A stretch of 64,000 nt of DNA from Adlercreutzia sp910585575 (lineage in GTDB: Bacteria > Actinomycetota > Coriobacteriia > Coriobacteriales > Eggerthellaceae): the NCBI RefSeq assembly GCF_951801035.1, contig NZ_CATOKT010000006.1; one strand, written 5' to 3'. Position 1 is the stretch's first letter; each line of letters opens with the position of its first letter. Below, piece by piece: positions 33,876 through 43,319 of the stretch. The translations under genes were made by a program, and so were the position numbers. The notes below the pieces were generated by a model. That model did no database searches and was not told the origin of the DNA. It worked only from the letters and a program-made list of their open reading frames with translations.

Positions 33876-36151
33876 GACAGCTCCTCCTTGACGGCCTGCA
33901 GCTTCTGCAGCATGACCGTAACATTGAGCGGTTTAGTTAGGAAGTCGTCCATGCCGCTTTCCAGGGCACGATTGCGATCCTCGGTAAAGGTTGAGGCGGT
34001 ACAGGCGAAGATGCGTACGGTCTTGGCATCGGCGCGCTTAAGGGCGCGAATCTCGCGGGCGGCTTCGTAGCCGTCCATCACGGGCATCTGGGCATCCATG
34101 AGGATGGCGGCGAAGAAGCCCTCGGGCGACGCCTCGAAAGCGCGCACCGCCTCCTCGCCGTTCTCGGCAATGGTGATGGCGTAGCCCTCCTCCGTGAGGA
34201 TGCTGGAGATAATGTCGGCGTTCAGCTCGTTGTCTTCCGCCACCAGCAGCTGGACGGGGCCTTCCGGGGCACCCGCGTCCGCGGCACCGGTGCCTCCCGG
34301 CGCGTTCGCTCCTGGGTCGACGGCATCAGCATTTGCCGGCGCACCAGCACCCAGGGCCGCACTGGCGGCGACTTCGCCTGTCGAAGCCTGCACTTCCCCA
34401 AAGGCAGTCGCACCCTCGCTGTCAGTCAGCCCCTCAACCTCGCCGGCCTCTTCCGGCACGTCATCCAAGTGCGCCGGATCGATGGGAAGCGTGACTACCA
34501 TGGTGAAGCACGAGCCTTCGTTGAGCACGCTCTCCACCTTCAGTAGGCCGCCCATCTGCTCCACCAGCAAATGACTGATGGACATGCCCAGGCCCGTCCC
34601 CTTTTGGCTCTCGCTATTGCGATTGCGCTCCTGGGTGAACACATCGAAGATATGGGCTTGGAACTCCGGGGTCATACCGCACCCGGTGTCGGCAATGGAG
34701 ATGGTCGTGGTGGCCTGGCGCCCCGACGCCACCACCGTCTGGGACACATTCATCGAGATGGTACCGCCAGGCGGGGTGAACTTCACCGCGTTGGATAGGA
34801 TGTTCATGAGCACCTGGCTGATGCGCACCTCGTCGCCCACCAGGAACGGACGGGGCAGGCTCTTTGCCGTCAGATCGAAAAGGATGCCGCGATCAGCCAT
34901 GGGCTCGCGCTGCATCTGGCACACGTTGTCGATAAGCGCCCGCACGTCGAAGGGCTCATGCACCAGCTCTACCTTGCCCGCCTGCAGCTTCGACATATCG
35001 AGAATGTCGTTGACCAGTGACAGCAGATACTGGGCGGCCTTGCCCAGCTTCCCCACGTAGCCCGCCATGGCCTCGCGATCATCCAGATGGCGCTCCATCA
35101 GGTGATTCAAGCCGATGATACCGTTGAGCGGCGTGCGAATCTCGTGACTCATGTTGGAAAGGAACTCAGTGCGGGCCGCGGCCTCAGCCTGGGCCTGCAT
35201 CGATTGCTTGATGAAGCGATAGATGAGAGCCAGCATAATGGTGACCACGCACACCATGGCGCCCAGCATACCCGCCGTCATGGTAATGAACGGGGCGAAG
35301 CACTCGTCGAACACCTCGGTGGGCACCGCCATAATGAACGACCAGGAAGTGCCTTCCACGGGAGCAAAGCTCATGACCAGATCTTCCCCGTTGGCGGTCA
35401 CGCAGTTGATAACGAAGTCCTTGCCATCGGCGATATTCTGGCGCACGTCCTGAATGGTCACACCGTCCTCGATGCGCCCCGCTTCCAGCGTGTCGTAGAA
35501 ATTGTCGCGGCCATCCAAATCGGTGGCAGGGCTGGCGCTCACAATATAGTAGCCCTGCGAGTTCACCACGCTGGAAACGCCCTCACCGTTAAAGCTCTCG
35601 ATGACCAGCTGGTTGGAGATGGCAGACAAGTCGCTGCGGCCGAGCATAGCCACAAACGTGCGGTCGCCAATGACGAGCGGCTCCAGGCGAATGCCGAAGA
35701 TGAGCGACTCCTTGGTGGTTTCCAACTTGCCGTTGGCATCGTCGTAGAGCATGACGAAATGCTCGCGGCCGTCGGCCATGAGCTCGTCGTAGGTATGGGC
35801 GTCGGCATCGATGCGCACATAGGAACTGCTGTAGAGCGTACCGTCGTCGGCCAGCAGGTAGATGGCGTTGAACAGGGCCGACGAAGCCGCTTCCAGATTC
35901 AGCTGCTCCTGGGCCTCGTGAACATTGTTGACGTCGTAGACCGTCATGCGGTCGGCCACCGAGCCGAGGCGCGCATAGGAATCGTCGAGAGAGCCCTCGA
36001 TGGTCTCGACATCGTGACGGGATATTTCCTCGACGGAGTCCATGAGGTTCCCCGCCACCGTGGAAGACAGCTGCATCAAGTACACACAGACCGCAATGAT
36101 CATAGCCGCCGCGGCGACAGCGATGATGCCTATGGTCTTCTTGCGGTTCAC
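33872..36151 (-). CDS. Hybrid sensor histidine kinase with extracellular Cache-like domain
   Basis: A 759-residue membrane sensor. TM1 is at residues 6-27, a large extracellular double-Cache-like domain at about 30-285, and TM2 at about 288-314. The HisKA motif FLSNMSHEIRTPLNG has phospho-acceptor H336. A HATPase domain follows (DTGCGMTPEF, GTGLGMSIS). A Pro/Ala/Gly-rich linker lies near 600-640 and a receiver domain carries LLVAEDNELNA with acceptor D686. No separate response regulator or phosphotransfer gene is adjacent. It is upstream of and overlaps the solute-binding lipoprotein. Confidence 0.93.
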   Translation of the reverse strand: MNRKKTIGIIAVAAAAMIIAVCVYLMQLSSTVAGNLMDSVEEISRHDVETIEGSLDDSYARLGSVADRMTVYDVNNVHEAQEQLNLEAASSALFNAIYLLADDGTLYSSSYVRIDADAHTYDELMADGREHFVMLYDDANGKLETTKESLIFGIRLEPLVIGDRTFVAMLGRSDLSAISNQLVIESFNGEGVSSVVNSQGYYIVSASPATDLDGRDNFYDTLEAGRIEDGVTIQDVRQNIADGKDFVINCVTANGEDLVMSFAPVEGTSWSFIMAVPTEVFDECFAPFITMTAGMLGAMVCVVTIMLALIYRFIKQSMQAQAEAAARTEFLSNMSHEIRTPLNGIIGLNHLMERHLDDREAMAGYVGKLGKAAQYLLSLVNDILDMSKLQAGKVELVHEPFDVRALIDNVCQMQREPMADRGILFDLTAKSLPRPFLVGDEVRISQVLMNILSNAVKFTPPGGTISMNVSQTVVASGRQATTTISIADTGCGMTPEFQAHIFDVFTQERNRNSESQKGTGLGMSISHLLVEQMGGLLKVESVLNEGSCFTMVVTLPIDPAHLDDVPEEAGEVEGLTDSEGATAFGEVQASTGEVAASAALGAGAPANADAVDPGANAPGGTGAADAGAPEGPVQLLVAEDNELNADIISSILTEEGYAITIAENGEEAVRAFEASPEGFFAAILMDAQMPVMDGYEAAREIRALKRADAKTVRIFACTASTFTEDRNRALESGMDDFLTKPLNVTVMLQKLQAVKEELS

Positions 36152-36263
36152 GGACGGGTCCTTTTTCGCAGAATAGTTACAGTCTTCCCACGTCAGTTTA
36201 ACACTTATATGAAGAGGTCATGAAACCGTAACCTGTCAGCAGCTGCGAAAACACTGGGTCGAC

Positions 36264-36297
36264 ATCGGGGCACGTACCGCCCGATCCGTGCCCCGAT
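36264..36297. terminator. Hairpin after panE
   Basis: Perfect 11-bp stem ATCGGGGCACG (36264-36274) with CGTGCCCCGAT (36287-36297), five bases beyond the panE stop. No T-run follows, so termination is only possible, not certain. Confidence 0.4.
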
Positions 36298-36301
36298 AAT
36301 C

Positions 36302-37243
36302 TTAATAGCGGCTCTCAATATCCTTGATAGCAGCGTAGAAACGCTCGTTCACTGGCGTCGGCACCCCATGGGCTGCTCCCAAACGATTAATGGTGCCGCT
36401 GAACAGCTCCACCTCTGTGGGACGACGGGCCAACACATCTTGGCGCAAGCTGGGAAGTCCCGCCGGATTCAGGTGGTCGATGATATCGAGCCAGTAGGCC
36501 ACATCGGCATCGGTCAGGTTGATGCCGCAGGCCTGCCCCACGGCCGCCACCTCGTTCATGGCGCCGATCATGGCCTGGCGCGCCTCCCCTTCCTCGTGGA
36601 TGCCGTCAAAACAGCAGTCGTAGACAGCGCAGGCCTGGTTGACGCCCACATTGCAAATAAGCTTGCCCCACAGCTGATGTTGAATGTCCTCAGGGCAAAT
36701 GTAGGGCTGCTCGATGGCGTCGAGCCACGCGGTCACCCGGGCCAAGTTGGCCTGCTGAATCGGGTCGTCGGCATCGCGCACGCCCAGGGCCATGACGCCC
36801 ACGCAGCCAGCGGTCACCGTGAAGCCCACCTTGCGCGAGTCCATCTGCTGAGCCACGCACAAGAGCACTCGGTCCCACCCGAAGCGCTCGGCCAGCACCT
36901 CCTCGCTGGTAATGCCGTTCAGCACCGAGATTACCGCCGTATCCGGCCCCACCAACGGCGCACTCTGGGTCATGGCCTCCTCCAGCGCGCCGTACTTCAC
37001 CGCATAGAGCACCACATCAAAGGGCGTTTCGCGCGCCTGCTCAGCCGCCTCCTCGTAGGTGAGATAGGTAGCCGCAATGGGCTCGCCATTGAATACCGTC
37101 GGCTCGCTGCGGTACACCGCCGTGCGCGCCCCATCGGCCACCACAAACACTCCGTCAGCCCCCATAGCGCGTCCAAAGCACCCCGCATACATAGCCCCAA
37201 GGGATCCAAATCCCACAACAGCCACTCGTTTTACTTCGTTCAT
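36302..37243 (-). CDS. panE: 2-dehydropantoate 2-reductase
   Basis: NADPH-dependent reduction of ketopantoate to pantoate in pantothenate synthesis. The 313-residue protein has the Rossmann start VAVVGFGSLGAMYAG, the conserved AVKYGALEEA segment and the catalytic-region motif LWGKLICNVGVNQACAV with the family Lys and Asn. It is the last gene of the pan cluster, separated from panD by copy 2 of the palindromic element. Confidence 0.92.
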   Translation of the reverse strand: MNEVKRVAVVGFGSLGAMYAGCFGRAMGADGVFVVADGARTAVYRSEPTVFNGEPIAATYLTYEEAAEQARETPFDVVLYAVKYGALEEAMTQSAPLVGPDTAVISVLNGITSEEVLAERFGWDRVLLCVAQQMDSRKVGFTVTAGCVGVMALGVRDADDPIQQANLARVTAWLDAIEQPYICPEDIQHQLWGKLICNVGVNQACAVYDCCFDGIHEEGEARQAMIGAMNEVAAVGQACGINLTDADVAYWLDIIDHLNPAGLPSLRQDVLARRPTEVELFSGTINRLGAAHGVPTPVNERFYAAIKDIESRY

Positions 37244-37294
37244 AAGAATCCCTTCTCAAGGATTGGCATCAGAAATTCAACAAGAGTAGAGTCC

Positions 37295-37410
37295 GGCGGG
37301 GACACCGGGTGCCCTGACCGAGCGAGTTCCGCAGCGACGAGAACAGCCCAGTGGGCTGTTCTCCAAAGCGAGGACTGTCTGAGCGAATCAGGGTACCCGG
37401 TGGCCCCGCC
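37295..37410 (-). repeat. Dispersed palindromic intergenic element, copy 2
   Basis: About 116 bases between panD and panE. Outer arms 37295-37317 and 37388-37410 pair almost fully (GGGGACACCGGGTGCCCTGA against a partner differing at two of twenty positions). The core contains AACAGCCC-AGT-GGGCTGTT. The core matches copies 1 and 3, but the outer arms are unrelated to those of copy 1. Confidence 0.85.
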
Positions 37411-37423
37411 CCCGGGAGACTTT

Positions 37424-37822
37424 CTAGGCCATATCCTCCAGTCGCCCATGCTTCTCATAACGCGTAAGACGCGCGATGCGGTTGTCGTCGTCCACGAACA
37501 CAACGCGCGGTGCATTGGCCGGATCGGCGAACTCCTCGGGAGTCATCTGCGCGTAGCACATAATGATCACCTTGTGGTTCGGCTCGACGCAGTGGGCCGC
37601 GGCGCCGTTCACGCAGATCATGCCGCTGCCCGGCTCACCGGAGATGACATAGGTCTCGAAACGGTTGCCGTTGTCGATGTCCACCACCTGCACCTTCTCG
37701 TACTCCAAGATGCCAGCGGCCGCGGAAAGCTCCGGATCGATGGTGATGGAGCCCACGTAGTCCAGCTCGGCCTGCACCACGGTGGCGCGGTGAATCTTCC
37801 CCTTCAGCACGTTCAACAGCAC
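37424..37822 (-). CDS. panD: Aspartate 1-decarboxylase proenzyme
   Basis: Makes beta-alanine from aspartate. The 132-residue proenzyme has the self-cleavage site Gly24-Ser25 (DYVGSITID), which forms the pyruvoyl group, and the catalytic-region NGAAAHCVEPNHKVIIMCYA. Length is normal. It starts after a three-base gap from panC. Confidence 0.96.
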   Translation of the reverse strand: MLLNVLKGKIHRATVVQAELDYVGSITIDPELSAAAGILEYEKVQVVDIDNGNRFETYVISGEPGSGMICVNGAAAHCVEPNHKVIIMCYAQMTPEEFADPANAPRVVFVDDDNRIARLTRYEKHGRLEDMA

Positions 37823-37825
37823 GGG

Positions 37826-38677
37826 TTACTCCCCTTCTTCGTAGATGAAATTGTCGATGAGGCGCGTGGAGCCGATGCACACGGCCATGGCCGTCAGCAC
37901 CGAGGACCCCAGGGTCTCCACCGGCTGCATCGTGGCGCCGTCCACCACCTCGATGTAGTCGACGCGGGCCAGGGGCTCAGCGGCAATGATGTCACCCATG
38001 AGACGCTTGAGTGCGTCCGCATTACGCTCGCCCGCGCGCACCGCCTGCTCGCCGGCAAAGATGGCCCGAGACAGCACCAAGGCCGCCTGGCGCTCCTCGG
38101 CCGACAGGTAGGTGTTGCGCGAGCTTTTCGCCAGACCGTCCTCTTCGCGCACGATGGGACAGCCCACTACCTGCAAATTCATATTCAAGTCGGCCACCAT
38201 GCGCTTGATGATGGCCAGCTGCTGGGCATCCTTCTGGCCGAAGAAGGCCTTATCGGGCTGGGCAATGTTGAAGAGCTTGTTCACCACCGTGCACACCCCG
38301 CGGAAATGGCCCGGCCGCGAGGCGCCGCACAGGGCGTCGGTCAGGGTCTCCATCACCACGTAGGTGTTGTAATTCGGACCGTACATTTCCTCGGGCGTAG
38401 GGTGAAACACCACGTCCACGCCGTGGGCCTCGCAAATGGCGCTGTCGCGCTCAATGTCGCGCGGATAGTTGTCGTAGTCCTCATCGGGGCCGAACTGCAA
38501 GGGATTCACGAACACAGATACCACCACTTTGTCGCAAGCGGCGCGGGCGGCGTCCATCAGGCTCTCGTGGCCCTCGTGAAGCGATCCCATGGTGGGCACA
38601 AGGCCGATAGTCAGCCCCGCGGCCTTCCAAGCGGCCACCTGATACTTAACGCCGGCGACGGTTTCAATCAGCTGCAT
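37826..38677 (-). CDS. panC: Pantothenate synthetase
   Basis: ATP-dependent joining of pantoate and beta-alanine. The 283-residue protein has the nucleotidyltransferase-type motifs VPTMGSLHEGHESL (HxGH) and SSRNTYLS, plus the FGQKDAQQLAIIKRM segment of the family. It lies between panB and panD with gaps of 9 and 3 bases, so the three are co-transcribed. Confidence 0.96.
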   Translation of the reverse strand: MQLIETVAGVKYQVAAWKAAGLTIGLVPTMGSLHEGHESLMDAARAACDKVVVSVFVNPLQFGPDEDYDNYPRDIERDSAICEAHGVDVVFHPTPEEMYGPNYNTYVVMETLTDALCGASRPGHFRGVCTVVNKLFNIAQPDKAFFGQKDAQQLAIIKRMVADLNMNLQVVGCPIVREEDGLAKSSRNTYLSAEERQAALVLSRAIFAGEQAVRAGERNADALKRLMGDIIAAEPLARVDYIEVVDGATMQPVETLGSSVLTAMAVCIGSTRLIDNFIYEEGE

Positions 38678-38686
38678 GGCGGCCTC

Positions 38687-39511
38687 CTACAGGCTCTCGA
38701 GAATGCCCTCGGGGGCGGCGTAGGTGTGCTCGGCGGCCGGGAAGCTGCCGTCCTTCACGCAACGGTCGTATTCCGCATAGGCCTCGCGCATGATGTCGCC
38801 CACTTCGGCGAAGCGACGCACGAACTTCGGTGTGAAGTCGTGGAACATGCCCAGCATGTCCTGGTTCACCAGCACCTGGCCGTCGCAGCCAGCACCGGCG
38901 CCAATGCCGATGGTGGGAATGGTCAGCTCTTCGGACACGCGGGCGGCCAACGCGGCGGGAATGGCCTCGAGCACCACGGCGAAAGCCCCGGCCTCTTCCA
39001 CAGCATGGGCGTCCTCCAGCAACTTGCGAGCGGAATCGGCCGTCTTGCCCTGCACCTTGAAGCCGCCGAGGGCGTTGATGCCCTGGGGTGTCAGGCCGAT
39101 GTGGGCGCACACGGGAATTTGGGCGTTCACGATGGCGCGAATATGCTCGGCCACCTCTACGCCGCCCTCCAGTTTCACGGCGTTCGCGCGGCCCTCTTTC
39201 ATGAGACGGCCGGCGTTCACCACCGCGTCGTAGACGCTGGCCTGATAGGACATAAAGGGCATATCGCAGACGACCAGCGCGTTCTTGGTGCCGCGCGCCA
39301 CAGCGGCGCAGTGATGGATCATGTCCTCCATGGTTACGGAAACAGTGTCGCCCAGGCCGAGCATGACGTTGCCGAGCGAATCGCCCACCAAAATAGTGTC
39401 GATGCCCGCCTCGTCCACCAAACGCGCGGTGGTGTAATCGTAGGCGGTGATCATGGAGATCCTCTTGCCCTCGGCCTTCATTTTGAGACACGTAGACACA
39501 GTAACAGCCAT
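38687..39511 (-). CDS. panB: 3-methyl-2-oxobutanoate hydroxymethyltransferase
   Basis: Adds a hydroxymethyl group from methylene-THF to ketoisovalerate, the first committed step to pantoate. The 274-residue protein has the metal-binding region VGDSLGNVMLGLGDT, KLEGG and HIGLTPQ motifs, and GIGAGAGCDGQVLV. An AAAGGAAG site precedes ATG. First gene of the panBCD-E set; an inverted repeat around a TATAAT lies about 70 bases upstream. Confidence 0.96.
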   Translation of the reverse strand: MAVTVSTCLKMKAEGKRISMITAYDYTTARLVDEAGIDTILVGDSLGNVMLGLGDTVSVTMEDMIHHCAAVARGTKNALVVCDMPFMSYQASVYDAVVNAGRLMKEGRANAVKLEGGVEVAEHIRAIVNAQIPVCAHIGLTPQGINALGGFKVQGKTADSARKLLEDAHAVEEAGAFAVVLEAIPAALAARVSEELTIPTIGIGAGAGCDGQVLVNQDMLGMFHDFTPKFVRRFAEVGDIMREAYAEYDRCVKDGSFPAAEHTYAAPEGILESL

Positions 39512-39570
39512 AGTTACTTCCTTTCGATCCTGCCGCCCGGGGCCTTTCCCCGGTGCAACGGTATCCTCTC

Positions 39571-39593
39571 TGGCGCGTATTATAGGCGCGCCA
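39571..39593 (-). promoter_or_regulatory. Inverted repeat around the -10 of the pan operon
   Basis: TGGCGCG (39571-39577) and CGCGCCA (39587-39593) flank a 9-base core that reads TATAAT on the minus strand (39579-39584). A standard -35 is not apparent, so an activator or a repressor site overlapping the promoter is plausible. Confidence 0.45.
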
Positions 39594-39679
39594 CGCCAAG
39601 CCGCGCCACTAAAAATGAGCGGTTTCCATAGGTATTTGCGATAAACGGAAGACGCAGGCTATGAAGTTTTCGGCGCCGG

Positions 39680-40507
39680 TTAAGCCTCGATGCCCGCCGC
39701 CTGACGCAGCGCCGCCACATCCTCCTCAGTAAGGATGCGCTGGGCTCCGCGGGGAAGATCAGCCAGATCAAGGGGGCCGAAGGACTGTCGATGCAGAGCG
39801 ATGACCGGATGCCCCACCGCCTCGAGCATGCGCCGCACCTGACGCTTGCGGCCCTCGCGCAGGCCCACCTCCACATAGGTGCCGTCCGCTTCCAAAGCCG
39901 CCCGGCTGCGCTTGCCGCCGTGCCGCTGGCGCGTGCCGCTCGCTGCCTCATCGCTGCCAATGAGACGGGCGGCCGCCTGGGCCTCCTCTCCCGCAAGAAT
40001 GCGCACGTCGGCCGGCAGCGTGAGGCCGTCCTCGAGCTCGACACCCGCTCGCAGCAAGGTGGCCTGTTCCTCGGAAAGAGCGCCTTCCACCAGGGCCACG
40101 TAACGCTTCGTCACATGATGGCGCGGGTGCAGCAGTCCGTGGCCCAGCTCGCCATCGGTGGTGAAGAGCAGCAGCCCCGTGGTGTCCGTATCCAAACGGC
40201 CCACGGGAAAAAGCCCTGGGTAGGCCCCTGCATCAACCAGCTCGGCCACCGTGGGGCGCCCCTGGGGATCGCTCATGGTGGTCACGTAGCCCGCCGGCTT
40301 GTGCAGCATCAACGTGACGTTCTCTACGGGCAGCTCCACGGGAGCGCCATCTACTGTCACCCGATCGACCCCGGGCGTTACCTTCACGCCCATCTCGGTG
40401 ACCGCCCGACCGTTTACCGCGACGCGCCCCGCCGCGATCAGCTCCTCGGAGTGGCGGCGCGAGGCCACGCCGGCCCGCGCCAGATATTTCTGCAGTCTCA
40501 TCTCCAC
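39680..40507 (-). CDS. rluB: Ribosomal large-subunit pseudouridine synthase (RluB/RsuA family)
   Basis: Isomerises a uridine in rRNA. About 275 residues: N-terminal S4 RNA-binding domain (MRLQKYLARAGVASRRHSEELI), then the RsuA-type catalytic block PVGRLDTDTTGLLLFTTDGEL with the catalytic Asp, and REGRKRQVRRM near the end. GTG at 40505-40507 has AAAAGG about nine bases upstream; neighbouring GTG and ATG codons are alternatives. Clustered with scpA and scpB as in many Gram-positive bacteria. Confidence 0.9.
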   Translation of the reverse strand: MEMRLQKYLARAGVASRRHSEELIAAGRVAVNGRAVTEMGVKVTPGVDRVTVDGAPVELPVENVTLMLHKPAGYVTTMSDPQGRPTVAELVDAGAYPGLFPVGRLDTDTTGLLLFTTDGELGHGLLHPRHHVTKRYVALVEGALSEEQATLLRAGVELEDGLTLPADVRILAGEEAQAAARLIGSDEAASGTRQRHGGKRSRAALEADGTYVEVGLREGRKRQVRRMLEAVGHPVIALHRQSFGPLDLADLPRGAQRILTEEDVAALRQAAGIEA

Positions 40508-40614
40508 AATCAGCACCCTTTTACATAATCGGCAAATTCAGCAGGCGGCTCTGACGCGTTTCAGATCGCCCCACCTTTGGGGCCACGTGTCCTTCGGTTG
40601 AGCCACGTCGGCCT

Positions 40615-40640
40615 GTCCGTCCGCTCCGTCAGAACGGACG
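40615..40640 (-). terminator. Hairpin after scpB
   Basis: On the minus strand TCCGTTC-TGACG-GAGCGGA forms a stem just after the scpB stop. The same loop and a related stem follow argS at 59784-59810. Confidence 0.4.
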
Positions 40641-40646
40641 AAACAC

Positions 40647-41591
40647 TTACTCGTCGTCGGTCTCGAAGGTAAGGCTGTCGAAGTCGATCTTGTCCACGAC
40701 GCCCAAGGTGCTGGCGATGGCCTGAGCAAACAGGGCCTCCTCCTTGCGCTGGCGCTCGGCGGCTTCGACGGAAGCGTCCTCGACCTGCGCCTCGGAGCTC
40801 GCGTCGCCCGTCGGTGCTTCCCCATCGAGCGCCTCCGCCTCCGCGGCGGCACGCTCCTGGGCCACGGCCTCGGCCAGCGAAGCAGCGGCCGCGTCGAGGC
40901 CCACGTAGGTCTCCTCGTCGAACAGCAGTGCCTCGCCATCACGGTCGGCCAGATCGGCCTCCATAAGGGCGCCGGCCATCAGCTGGGCCTGCTCGTCGGT
41001 AACGCCCACATCCTGGCGGCTGGCGCTCAAGCGCTCGGTGATCAGGCGACGCGTTTCCTCGTCGGGGGCGAAGTCGGCCAGGTCGGGCAGATCGGCCGGG
41101 CTGCGCAGACCGAACTTCTCCAGAAAGCCGCGAGTAGTGCCGTACAGCGTGGGGTTGCCCGGCGTGTCGGCGGTGCCCACTTCGCGCACCAGCCCCTTCT
41201 CCACCAGCGAGTTCAGGGGACTGTCCGAGTTCACGCCGCGTACCGACGCCAGCGAGGCGCGGGTTACCGGCTGCAGGTAGGCCACAATGGCCAGGGTTTC
41301 CATGGCGGCGCCGGACAGCTTGCGCGTGTCCCAGGACAGGACGTACTTCTCGATAAGCTCGTGGTAGGCCGGATGGGTGAACAGGCGCCAACCACCCGCC
41401 ACCTCGCGCAGCTGGATGCCGGACCCGCGGGCCTCCAAATCGGCCCGAAGCTCCACCAGCGCCGCCTCGACCAGGGCCACATCGCACTCCAGCATCTCGG
41501 CCAGGGTAATGGTGCCCACCGGCTCGTCGGTGACGAACAGCATGGCCTCAACGGCTCCCTTGAGCTGATCCTCTTGCAATCCTTCGAACAT
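40647..41591 (-). CDS. scpB: Segregation and condensation protein B
   Basis: Winged-helix partner of ScpA and SMC in chromosome condensation. About 314 residues: residues 1-190 match the family (AVEAMLFVTDEPVG, LSGAAMETLAIVAYLQPVTRA, RGVNSDSPLNSLVEKGLVREVG, YGTTRGFLEKFGL). The last ~100 residues are an acidic Ala/Glu-rich tail absent from shorter ScpB proteins. ATG 41589-41591 has a GAGAGGG site. Confidence 0.93.
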   Translation of the reverse strand: MFEGLQEDQLKGAVEAMLFVTDEPVGTITLAEMLECDVALVEAALVELRADLEARGSGIQLREVAGGWRLFTHPAYHELIEKYVLSWDTRKLSGAAMETLAIVAYLQPVTRASLASVRGVNSDSPLNSLVEKGLVREVGTADTPGNPTLYGTTRGFLEKFGLRSPADLPDLADFAPDEETRRLITERLSASRQDVGVTDEQAQLMAGALMEADLADRDGEALLFDEETYVGLDAAAASLAEAVAQERAAAEAEALDGEAPTGDASSEAQVEDASVEAAERQRKEEALFAQAIASTLGVVDKIDFDSLTFETDDE

Positions 41592-41658
41592 AGTCCCTCT
41601 CACTGTCTCTTTCCGGCTTCGGGAACCGGCGCGCCCAAGCCCCGGCCCATGCGGTTTC

Positions 41659-42450
41659 CTAACCCTCGCCCACCGAGGTCAGCGCGTCATCGCCGTCCAA
41701 GATAAGCTCGCCGGAACCCTCGATGTAGTCGATGGCAATGTCGCCGAAATCTTCCGCTTGTTCCAGCCGCACCATAACGCGCTTGTAAAGTTCCAGAATG
41801 GCCAGGAACGTAACGACTACCACTTCCGTGGGCGTTTCGGCGTTCACCAGATCGGAGAACCGCAAATGCTTGCGGTTCACAATGCGCTGGTGGATGGCGC
41901 GCACGTGCACCTCCACGGGAATGGGTTTCGCCGCAATGTGCTCCGATTCCAACAGGAACACCTCGCGTCGCGCCAGGGCGGCCGCCGCCTGGTAGGCCAG
42001 GGCATCGATGGACACGCCGCGCAGAAAGTCGGGCATGAGCCCCAAGAAGCACGCATCGGGCCCGAAGGGGCGCGTATGCATGCGGCCCTCGGCCAAGAAC
42101 CGATTGTGCAGCACCGTCGCGGCGTTCTTGAACTTCTTGTACTCCATAAGGCGGTCGACCAGGATGTCGCGGGCCTCGCTGGGAGCCAGCTCGGCAAACT
42201 CGTCGTCCAGATCGGTGCGCTCGCGCGGGATGAGGCTGGCCGCCTTGATTTCCAGCAGCGTGGATGCCACCAGCAGGAAGTCGCTGGCCACGTCCAAGTC
42301 CAGCGTCTTCATGCGCGAGACTTCCTCGAGGTACTGATCGGCAATCTCGGTGATGGAGATGGCGCCGATATCCACCTTCTGGCGACTGACCAGGTAAAGC
42401 AGCAGGTCGAAGGGGCCCTCGAAGCTTTCGATACGTACCTTGTAGGACAT
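41659..42450 (-). CDS. scpA: Segregation and condensation protein A
   Basis: Kleisin subunit of the SMC condensin complex, 263 residues. The N-terminal motif FEGPFDLLLYLVSRQKVDIGAI is diagnostic, and the C-terminal winged-helix segment (VVVVTFLAILELYKRVMVRLEQ) binds SMC. It starts 15 bases after the M50 peptidase gene and precedes scpB by about 70 bases. Confidence 0.95.
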   Translation of the reverse strand: MSYKVRIESFEGPFDLLLYLVSRQKVDIGAISITEIADQYLEEVSRMKTLDLDVASDFLLVASTLLEIKAASLIPRERTDLDDEFAELAPSEARDILVDRLMEYKKFKNAATVLHNRFLAEGRMHTRPFGPDACFLGLMPDFLRGVSIDALAYQAAAALARREVFLLESEHIAAKPIPVEVHVRAIHQRIVNRKHLRFSDLVNAETPTEVVVVTFLAILELYKRVMVRLEQAEDFGDIAIDYIEGSGELILDGDDALTSVGEG

Positions 42451-42465
42451 GAGGCTCCGCGCTTC

Positions 42466-43143
42466 CTAGTAAATTTGGAAGGGGAACAGCAGGTTGCCCA
42501 AGTTGCCCGCCGTCAGCCCCAAATACCACGAGAAGGGGTTGAAGTTGAACACGTAGGGAACCACCACCACGGCAATCATGAAGATGGGGAACGCGTACTG
42601 CTGAATTTGATAGTACTTCGGCAGGTACTTCGCCGGAATGAGAATGGCGAAGATGGACGAGCCGTCCAGCGGCGGAATGGGCAGCAGGTTGAAGAACATG
42701 AGGAACAAGTTGATGAGCGCAAAGGTGGGCAGGAACATCAAATAGAAGTAGGCGAAGAACTCGTTGTCGATGAGACCGTTCAAAGCCGGCTGGTACAAGG
42801 CCCAGGCCACCGCCCCCGCAACCGCCGCCATGACCAGGTTGGCCGCCGGACCGGCCAGGCCCACGATAACGTCGTCGCGGCGCGGATCCTTGAAGTAGCG
42901 GGGGTTGTAGGGCACGGGCTTCGCGTAGCCGAACACCGGCCAGCCCATGACCATCAGCAACAGCGGCAAAATGACCGTACCGAACAGGTCAATATGCTTG
43001 AGCGGATTGAGCGACAGGCGCCCCGAGGCCTTGGCCGTGGGATCGCCCAGCTTGTAGGCGGCATAGCCGTGGGCCACCTCGTGGAGCACGAGGGCCGGAA
43101 TGAAGCTGAGTACCGCGCAAATGATGTAAGGAATGTTAACCAT
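42466..43143 (-). CDS. M50-family site-2-protease-like membrane peptidase
   Basis: Intramembrane zinc metallopeptidase of 225 residues with about six membrane segments. The zinc motif HEVAHG (HExxH) lies in the first transmembrane helix, and a NLLPIPPLDGSSIF segment supplies the third ligand Asp. There is no PDZ domain, placing it with the short M50 family next to scpA rather than RseP. Substrate unknown. Confidence 0.92.
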   Translation of the reverse strand: MVNIPYIICAVLSFIPALVLHEVAHGYAAYKLGDPTAKASGRLSLNPLKHIDLFGTVILPLLLMVMGWPVFGYAKPVPYNPRYFKDPRRDDVIVGLAGPAANLVMAAVAGAVAWALYQPALNGLIDNEFFAYFYLMFLPTFALINLFLMFFNLLPIPPLDGSSIFAILIPAKYLPKYYQIQQYAFPIFMIAVVVVPYVFNFNPFSWYLGLTAGNLGNLLFPFQIY

Positions 43144-43319
43144 AGCCTGGTAGTGTAGCGCACCGCCGACCGTCCCGCGCCACCCTGCGTCGCAAACCCA
43201 CAGAAACCGCCGACGAGAGGGAGCGGGAGCGCTGTCGAATGAGCCACGCCGCCCGCGCCGGAACGCTTCCCTGGAAGTGGCACGAAAAGCAGGCCGGCCA
43301 CGGACTGGGCTTGAGCGTC

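Noticed and set aside
36368..39631. 1087-codon plus-strand open frame across the pan genes
   Set aside because: It opposes four well-recognised pantothenate genes; His/Gly/Val-rich product typical of antisense frames in GC-rich DNA.
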